Assembly: GCA_964036275.1 (NCBI GenBank)
Contig: OZ038433.1
Location: 8,907,048-8,971,047 of the forward strand
Direction of reading: 5' to 3'
DNA: 64,000 nt
DNA from: Litoditis marina
Lineage: Eukaryota; Nematoda; Chromadorea; Rhabditida; Rhabditidae
Positions 59,001 to 64,000 of the stretch are shown here, piece after piece. Numbering within the stretch: position 1 is the stretch's first letter; each line of letters opens with the position of its first letter. The position numbers and the translations under genes were made by a program. The notes beneath the pieces were generated by a model. The model saw only the letters and a list, made by a program, of their open reading frames with translations. It had not been told where the DNA came from and did not search any database.

Positions 59001-61424
59001 AGACACATCCCGTTCTTGCAGAAGGCATCCGGCCACACCGCCGCACATTGAATGTCGTAGAAACAGCCGGACTCCGACGGAGAGATCTCTACAAATAAGT
59101 GGAACGTGTACTTACGACTTGATCTATGTCGCGAACTTTACAACACAACACTGTGAGAAAAGTTTGAACCATGAGAAAGTAAAAAGTACCAAAGACATGC
59201 AAACTACAGCAAACTGTAATCCTATACAAGAGGTTTATAGTTTCTCCGTTTAGTTGTTTTCATTAACTACTTTGTAAACATTTCGCTCAACTGTTTAAAG
59301 TCTCCACAGTGAAATAAACAGGTGTCTCTCAATGCCGGTAAACACTATCTTGTAGAATGAATGAAAATTTTGAAAACCCACTTTCATAACAATACGAGTC
59401 GACGGCAATGTAGGTGGAGAGGCATCTACACTGTCCCATGGCGCAGTACATTCCCCCCAGACAGTCCGTATTGAAGGAACACACGTCTCCCACACGACCG
59501 GAACCTAAGTAGGCTGAATACGAGACATCACAAATACTAGATGAAATGGATGTTTCACGTGAAACGTGAAAACAATTCTGCAATTGTGCACTTTATCGAA
59601 GCATGTTCCTCAATACTGAGGTGGTATTCATAAACATCCCTGACTTTACCCCCAACCTATATCTTCTTCAAGCATTCGCTATTTCTTTGCTCTCCTACAC
59701 GACTAGAACCCGGGACATCACAAATACTAGAGGAAATAAATGTTTTACGTGAAACGTGACCATGATTTTGACTAGTAGTATATACTTGTATGATTCTTGC
59801 TTGAGCTTGACACCATCTTGGGGTTTGCACGTATAGCTGGAGAGTGTCAAGCTCAAGTGAGAATCATGTCCAAAACGTGTAACATCTGGTTGCGTGTAAC
59901 ATCATAAAATGGATTATTCTGCAAAGGTTTTCTAGTGTTACATTCATTTTAGGTCATTCACCACTAGACTACTGTAGTATCTCATACCTGACGTTCCCTG
60001 TGAGTGGAATATCATGGTGGCCGGATCAATACATTCAAGGGTAGTCTGACTGAAGTGGGTGTGACCATCGGCGGAACACGACTCCTGTCTCCATTTACCT
60101 TCCTTGCAAACCAAGTACGAGGAGGGGTCTATGTCGATTTGTCTGAACATCTCTATTCTTGAACACTCCATTTGTTAATTCATTCCCAGTTTTTTGTTTT
60201 TTCGTTTACGATAAGGTGAAAATGTTCTAGATTACTGGAAAGTACTCAGCAATTACTTACCATTATCTCCGATGAGTATAAAAGTTTCCACCTAATTGAA
60301 GTTATGATTGATCGAATGCGATCCACTGTATTATTATGTTAACCACCTAATACAGTGAACGTTTGTGTTGCCTACACAGCACAACGCGGGTATACAGTAT
60401 GACTATATAAAGTAAAATTGTGGAATTCTTTAGATAGGTGCAATGCACTGATGGTCTGATAGATGTACTGACTTCGTTCTCGGATTACAGAACTTGAAAG
60501 GTTGTTTCTCTGTGTGCTCTTCCTGACAACTTGTGGCTAGAGCAGCTGAGATGGTGCAGCTCTCACATGGGTCATCGAGGGAGCAGGATCGGGTCGGGGG
60601 CAATGCTGAAGTGGAGGAGACTATTTGGGTTTTTTATTTATTGTTTCATTGAGCACAGTTTGAAAGCGGTAATCAGCCTACAGCAATCAATGTTTAGCCT
60701 AAACGCATATTCCTGTCTAGGGGTGAACTCATATTCATAAGGTAGACTTCTCACTTTTCACATTTCAGATACGTTTACTCCCTTTCCACAGAGTCAGGAA
60801 GAACTCGCCTCATAACATTGGCTCTTTTTCGTACTCTTATAAGTGTTGGAAAAATTTGTGAAGCACATTCCTCTCACGAATATTGCCAGAATGTAATTTT
60901 TCACTATTGAATCATTTTGCATATAGTTTTCTAGTACGTAAATAGAGTTTCTCAAAGGGTTTGGCATATACACTCTAGAATTTGGCGGCGAGTCGCCGGC
61001 GACATGGAGGGGTCGGCAGAGTGTCGCCGGCGGGTCGCCTGCCATTATTCTTAGGTCCTTCACACTAAGCGTTCTATATATTAATCAGATACCAGAACTG
61101 GTAGTTTTACAGTTAATAAAAATGTTGTATATACTTATCGTCGCCAGAAATAGACACGATGAGATTCAAGGCTTCATTGTTCATGTATAAACATGTCACC
61201 CACCTAAAAACTACAAGTGTACGTATCTGATTAACATATATCGTATCCAGAATCAACTACCTAAAAATAATCGCAGGCGACCCGCCGGCGACCCGCCGGC
61301 GACACTCTGCCGACCCCTCCATATCGCCGGCGACTCGCCGCCAAATTCTAGAGCAGTTCGAATGAGATAATAGTTTACCTGCAGCATAGAGAGTGAGTAG
61401 TAGTACTCCGAATAGTACCCTCAT
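43122..61424 (-). CDS. Large secreted Kunitz/lustrin/EB cysteine-rich protein
   Basis: Forty-one exons close in frame to about 1515 residues. Exon 1 (61424-61379) encodes the signal peptide [16 protein letters not shown]; exon 2 (60152-59988) is tentative. Order: Cys-containing N-terminus, two EB-like modules, divergent region (58547-58438, 58041-57929, 57465-57339), Kunitz 1, then lustrin-type repeats (C-P-x-G ... C-P-x-x-Y-x-C ... C-C) alternating with Kunitz 2-5, a run of lustrin repeats, C-terminal EB-like modules, two more lustrin repeats and a Cys-rich end. Lustrin exons: 56571-56425, 55087-54962, 53744-53598, 52479-52339, 51190-51067, 50801-50646, 50346-50191, 49890-49799, 49530-49455, 49156-49082, 48251-48147, 47493-47417, 46872-46794, 46606-46457, 45038-44860, 44682-44592, 44495-44325. 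No transmembrane segment follows the signal peptide, so it is extracellular. Nematodes have several such Kunitz/lustrin proteins; cuticle or matrix roles are known for some, but a role here is only inferred. Confidence 0.88.
45404..46197 (-). other. C-terminal EB-like modules
   Basis: Exons 46197-46074, 45920-45857, 45744-45679 and 45500-45404. Cysteine patterns such as [21 protein letters not shown] and [12 protein letters not shown] match the EB module of nematode extracellular proteins (six to eight cysteines with C-x-C near the end). The region follows the long lustrin run and precedes two more lustrin repeats. Confidence 0.7.
46628..46690. repeat. GA microsatellite in an intron of the Kunitz/lustrin gene
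   Basis: A GAGAGA run between the lustrin exons 46872-46794 and 46606-46457. Confidence 0.85.
46939..47115 (+). repeat. Dispersed repeat family F, divergent copy 3
   Basis: Aligns with 4049-4245 with many substitutions (shared: TATAGG.TTT.TCAAACC, GGTTTGGC.AGCGGCCAG, TCTGCTGGCA, GGGAAAATG). A still weaker match may lie at about 46255-46400. Confidence 0.65.
47276..47383. mobile_element. Compact foldback element family C
   Basis: A 108-bp near-perfect palindrome. Arms of about 48 bp begin AGGCCGTATGCATGA and continue through CCCGGGCCGGGTTGGGATGC, with a short loop around GAATTGGTCG. CAT is found on both outer sides. Together with the family F copy it makes up most of the intron 46873-47416. 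Confidence 0.85.
48321..48364. repeat. 19-bp tandem duplication GCGCAGCTTCTTGTGCT
   Basis: GCGCAGCTTCTTGTGCT occurs twice in direct succession, followed by a related GCGAGCTTCTCGTG. It is intronic to the Kunitz/lustrin gene. Confidence 0.7.
48846..48916 (-). repeat. ACTGTAGGAGTCTCAGTAGG intronic repeat, copy 2 (inverted)
   Basis: Reverse-complement partner of 17080-17150, sharing TATAGTTCACACCATTC, GAGACTCCTACAGTAACC and TTGTGAAGC. A partial third copy is at 49041-49080. Confidence 0.6.
51597..52064 (-). other. Kunitz module 5
   Basis: Exons 52064-51995 and 51741-51597. All six cysteines are present ([25 protein letters not shown]), with YYFN in the core strand. The residue after Cys2 (P1 in canonical inhibitors) is Ser, so trypsin inhibition is not expected. 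Confidence 0.82.
52622..52804 (-). mobile_element. Dispersed family G element with intact ends, copy 2
   Basis: The terminal inverted repeats GGCACCGTAGCAAAGTC and GACTTTGCTACGGTGCC are perfect over 17 bp. The interior matches 5330-5500 in opposite orientation. It lies in an intron between Kunitz 4 and a lustrin exon. Confidence 0.8.
52892..53378 (-). other. Kunitz module 4
   Basis: Exons 53378-53293 and 52982-52892. All six cysteines are present ([23 protein letters not shown]), with RFYYNNQL and the GCDGNSNNF signature. P1 is Gly, so it is unlikely to be a strong inhibitor of trypsin-like proteases. Confidence 0.85.
54098..54520 (-). other. Kunitz module 3 (canonical, P1 Lys)
   Basis: Exons 54520-54460 and 54210-54098. 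It has the full Kunitz signature: [34 protein letters not shown] and YC. Lys follows Cys2 at the P1 position, the only module here with a basic P1, so it is the best candidate for inhibition of trypsin-like serine proteases. Confidence 0.9.
55353..56010 (-). other. Kunitz module 2 (degenerate)
   Basis: Exons 56010-55884 and 55465-55353. The C-terminal half ([28 protein letters not shown]) is clearly Kunitz, but the residue where Cys4 belongs is Phe and the N-terminal half has only one Cys (SICSE), so the Cys2-Cys4 pair is missing. Confidence 0.75.
56694..56810. repeat. CT-rich microsatellite in an intron of the Kunitz/lustrin gene
   Basis: An impure TCTCTC/TTTCTC run between Kunitz 1 (56883-57059) and the lustrin exon 56571-56425. 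Confidence 0.85.
56883..57059 (-). other. Kunitz module 1 (degenerate, single exon)
   Basis: A phase 1-1 exon of 177 bases. It contains [17 protein letters not shown], then [13 protein letters not shown], a recognisable Kunitz core. Only four cysteines remain: Cys2 and Cys4 (the Cys14-Cys38 bridge of BPTI) are absent, replaced by KGESDALGS and DPTSSDVSP. Confidence 0.85.
57750..57817 (+). repeat. tRNA-derived (SINE-like) sequence
   Basis: An A-box-like CAGCGCAGTGG (57757-57767) and a perfect B-box GGTTCGATTCC (57799-57809) are separated by 31 bases. The acceptor stem does not pair, so this is not a working tRNA. It sits in an intron of the Kunitz/lustrin gene, on the opposite strand. Confidence 0.5.
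58965..59513 (-). other. N-terminal EB-like modules
   Basis: Exons 59513-59382 and 59088-58965. They encode [20 protein letters not shown] followed by [16 protein letters not shown], then [22 protein letters not shown]. The C-x5-C-x5-C-x4-C-x-C spacing of the first is typical of EB modules. Preceding exon 2 has a [18 protein letters not shown] stretch whose fold is unclear. Confidence 0.75.
59790..59867 (+). ncRNA. Pre-microRNA-like hairpin in an intron of the Kunitz/lustrin gene
   Basis: A 78-base foldback. The arms ATGATTCTTGCTTGAGCTTG and CAAGCTCAAGTGAGAATCAT pair over about 24 bp (continuing into GACAC/GTGTC) with two internal mismatches and a loop of about 28 bases. Size, stem length and mismatches fit a microRNA precursor, but a small foldback transposon would look the same. 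No conserved seed was recognised. Confidence 0.3.
60973..61353. mobile_element. GGCGGCGA foldback element (family D)
   Basis: Inverted arms of about 82-94 bp (60973-61053 and 61260-61353) start CTCTAGAATTTGGCGGCGA and are GC-rich (GTCGCCGGCG, GGGGTCGGCAGAGTGTCGCC), separated by about 206 bp of AT-rich DNA. Homology to 2836-2884 shows a family. TA inside CTCTAG at both ends could be a TA target duplication. It is inserted in intron 1 of the Kunitz/lustrin gene and complicates placement of exon 2. Confidence 0.85.
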
Positions 61425-64000
61425 CGCTAGGCTTCAAAACAATTTTTTTCGAGGTAAGGAATACGGATAAATACAAAATCGTTCACAAAGCTCCGGATCG
61501 AACTGAAATATGTTTTTTAACCATTCATGTTAAAAAGAATGAGCGTAACGAAAAGGATAATAACAACAATTGCAGGTGTGTAAAACTTATACACGCCACA
61601 ACAGAAAAACAACAATGTCCAACTACGAATTCAACGGGATGGGACGTCATATACGGATGATAGAGGTTTTCTTGGAAAGATCGACCCCCATAAATGTCAA
61701 ATATGAGTTGAGGTCATATTTTCTCCCAGGGCATGGTTGACCGTGATATAAAAACGGGCTCAAGTAGATCTAACCCGGTATGTATGTGCTAATTACATTC
61801 CTATGGAACTAAAATCATGCAAAACCGTTCAGAAGACACCCAGGAAGTGTAAAACTCTCGGGGGTTTTCAGCATGGCAGTGGAAGAGTCACTACGCTGCC
61901 TCATACATAGTGAACGAGTGATAGGGTGATGAGGAATAAACCCCATTAGCCCCCAGGGCATGGTTGACCGGTGGGTGAGAAGCGACAATCGAGGTGTGAA
62001 GACGGGCTCAAGTAGACTGTATAGTGACCGCCCTCCCAACAAACAATCAAACGAAAAACCTCCGATGGATGCGGATATTTGAAAGCGGCCCACTCGAAAG
62101 GCATTCACGAGCCGAGCAATACCTAAGACAGACAAAAACGTGGTACCTCATGAGAAAAGGTCAGTTTCTCACTAGGATGTCAGAGCTTCATGTTGGTGAG
62201 AGATTCTCGTAAGTGAGACTCAGCGTGTATTGACACAAAGATGTATGGGGTAGGGTTGTTCAAGTCGAACTCTGAACTCTTCTTGAAAATTTTCGAGTCG
62301 AGTCGAACTCGAAACTCGAAAACACAATTTTGGTCCGAGCTCGAAACTCGAAATTTTGAACTCGCTTAACAACCCCAGTATGGGGACACTCATGGAAGGG
62401 CATGGTCAATTTCTTCTGGAATCGACTCTCCCCCACACAAGTAAATGGTGAGGAACGGTTTTGTACTCTTACCGGCCCAGAATCAAACCAAATTTACCTT
62501 TGATTTTTGACTATATTTAGCATTATTCAATTGGTTCGGTTCTACGGCTGTCGTTCGAAACTCTGTTCGCTCCTGGGACGAATCATTACGGTTCGGGAAG
62601 AATCGGTTCAAAAATAAATTCACCGAAGAGCAGACCCGTAGTCACCCTTTATAGCCAATCCGGAGTGGAAAGCTTCGTATCACAGATACACGTCTTCAGT
62701 TATGATACACTTGTATTCTTCAATTCATTTGAAGAAGTATAAATATTTGAATTGCGCAATAGCTAGAAAAGGCAATGGCCACTTGAGAAGTGGGCGCGCG
62801 TGCATTGTAACAAGTGCATACGGTCATTCGATCTAGGGGGGTTCATACCTATATTTGTATTTCGGAGGAAATAGTCAAAATCAACCGAGCATAACTTAGA
62901 GATCAAGGTTTACCACCATACGTTATTTAAAACCGTGAAAGGTTATGAAGTTCCGTTATAGACGTTTTATTAGTTTCGGGGGTATTTAATATTTACCCCC
63001 CCCCCCCCCAAACTATTTATACAACACATTCATGTACTCGACACACAGCACCGCATGGTGTTAAAAATGCGGAAAAATGAACATGTCTTACTAAAACAAC
63101 GTTTCGTATTAGATTGATTGGATAGGTTTTACAAAAGAAATTTTGTTTAGTATTTTCTTTGTGCGCCGATTTCTACTTTTCGAAAGATCAATACATCTTA
63201 CTCTGCACTAAAACAGTTAGCTGTACTAATCAGTGCATGATGTGAGCCCAATAAGAAAAACAAGACTCAACCCATTTGCAGGTCGTTAAAGGCGAGGTGC
63301 TAGGTGTAATATATTTGTTTTTGACCTCAGGCGGGTGGGGGAGGGGGTAATCGTGCGAGTTAGGCTCTACGGGTATTATATGTCTGAGATCATGAAAGCA
63401 AATAGAGTAGTCATGGTACGCTCACAGACCACTATATAACACGAATACGTAAAAGGCGATTATAGGGGAATACCGAATTAGTCGAATTTTCGTTCGAAAC
63501 AAGTTGGTGAAAAAGAATCAAACTTGGAAATGTGAAGGGTTTCACTCCATGTCTACGGACGATTAAAAATTTACCTTTCTTGTTTGTACAATATGTTATT
63601 TGGCGGTTACATTCCTTGATCGACCCCTACAATCTCATTTCATGAAAACTTGAATTGAAGTGGTTTTTTGTTTGGATATTTCCTTCAGTTTTACTCGAAG
63701 GGTAAATCGGTTCTGAGTTCTGAGTCTCATGTTAAATGCTTTGCTCTTTCCAAAGCAAGCCGGTCTATTTTGCTTCACGAATTGATGTACTCCTACAGTA
63801 ATACATAAAATAAGCAGAAGTATTTTTCTAATGATTAATTCATTGTTTTGGTATTGAAACATTCAAAGATTGTGGTAGATGCCGAAAACACCATTAAAGT
63901 TCGGGGAAAATCCGAATACACCAACATACCAACTTTGTCCTGGATGTTTGACCATATTACTGTGAAAGGTTATAACTAGGTGGAACAAAATATATGTATG
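61425..64000. other. Non-coding right flank and promoter region of the minus-strand gene
   Basis: No gene was recognised on either strand. A direct repeat sharing CCCAGGGCATGGTTGACCG and CGGGCTCAAGTAGA occurs at 61727-61775 and 61951-62023. A TAGGGTTGTT element is at 62251-62376. Poly-C/G runs lie at about 62998-63010. The minus-strand frame at 61815-62135 overlaps the direct repeat and has no splice support. Confidence 0.5.
62251..62376. mobile_element. hAT-like element with CGAACTCGAAA-type interior
   Basis: Ends TAGGGTTGTT and AACAACCCCA, flanked on both sides by the 8-bp direct repeat GTATGGGG. The 126-bp interior consists of variants of TCGAACTCGAAA. The termini match the TTCCAA element at 2963-3663, so both probably use the same hAT-type transposase although their interiors are unrelated. 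Confidence 0.75.

Noticed and set aside
60270..60302. Possible 31-base micro-exon of the Kunitz/lustrin gene with a good GTAAGT donor
   Set aside because: No phase combination with exon 1 and the following exon avoids a stop.
61815..62135. 106-codon minus-strand frame
   Set aside because: It overlaps a non-coding direct repeat and has no splice sites or domain.
63635..63862. 75-codon minus-strand frame starting with a hydrophobic stretch
   Set aside because: It contains ATTACTGTAGGAGTACATC, a word that recurs in introns of this window, so it is part of a dispersed non-coding motif.

Overview
The window is nuclear DNA of a nematode, most likely a Caenorhabditis or a close rhabditid relative. 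The reasons are the gene families (receptor guanylate cyclases of the AFD thermosensory-neuron type, and a secreted Kunitz/lustrin-repeat protein), many introns ending in T-rich TTTCAG, possible trans-splice acceptors just upstream of start codons, and many short foldback transposons. No prokaryotic, viral or CRISPR content was seen.

Layout. 1-2240: non-coding, with purine/pyrimidine-rich tracts. 2241-4575 (-): a divergent dynein-light-chain (LC8) gene whose 5' exon was not found. Its large intron holds a repeat-built transposon (2963-3663) and other repeats. 4576-7726: no supported gene. 7727-8146 (-): a two-exon gene for a small secreted protein. 8147-10314: no gene; upstream region of the first cyclase. 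10315-25066 (+): receptor guanylate cyclase 1 (34 exons, 1142 aa). 25067-27709: intergenic. 27710-42505 (+): receptor guanylate cyclase 2 (31 exons, 1080 aa), tandem with the first. 42506-43121: short gap between convergent genes. 43122-61424 (-): a secreted protein of about 1515 aa in 41 exons, made of EB-like, Kunitz and lustrin-type cysteine-rich modules. 61425-64000: non-coding.

The two cyclases are same-strand paralogues with the complete receptor-cyclase architecture: signal peptide, ligand-binding-like ectodomain, one membrane span, pseudokinase domain, dimerising helix, cyclase domain and tail. By family resemblance they correspond to the gcy-8/gcy-18/gcy-23 group that makes cGMP in AFD thermosensory neurons. 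I assembled both exon by exon, and the summed lengths close in frame from ATG to stop. Each needs one GC-AG intron. The large minus-strand gene also closes in frame; its second exon is the only weakly placed one.

The introns and spacers carry at least nine families of small inverted-repeat elements. Two of them have TAGGG termini and 8-bp target duplications typical of hAT transposons. All coordinates were read by eye, so individual splice sites may be off by a few bases.
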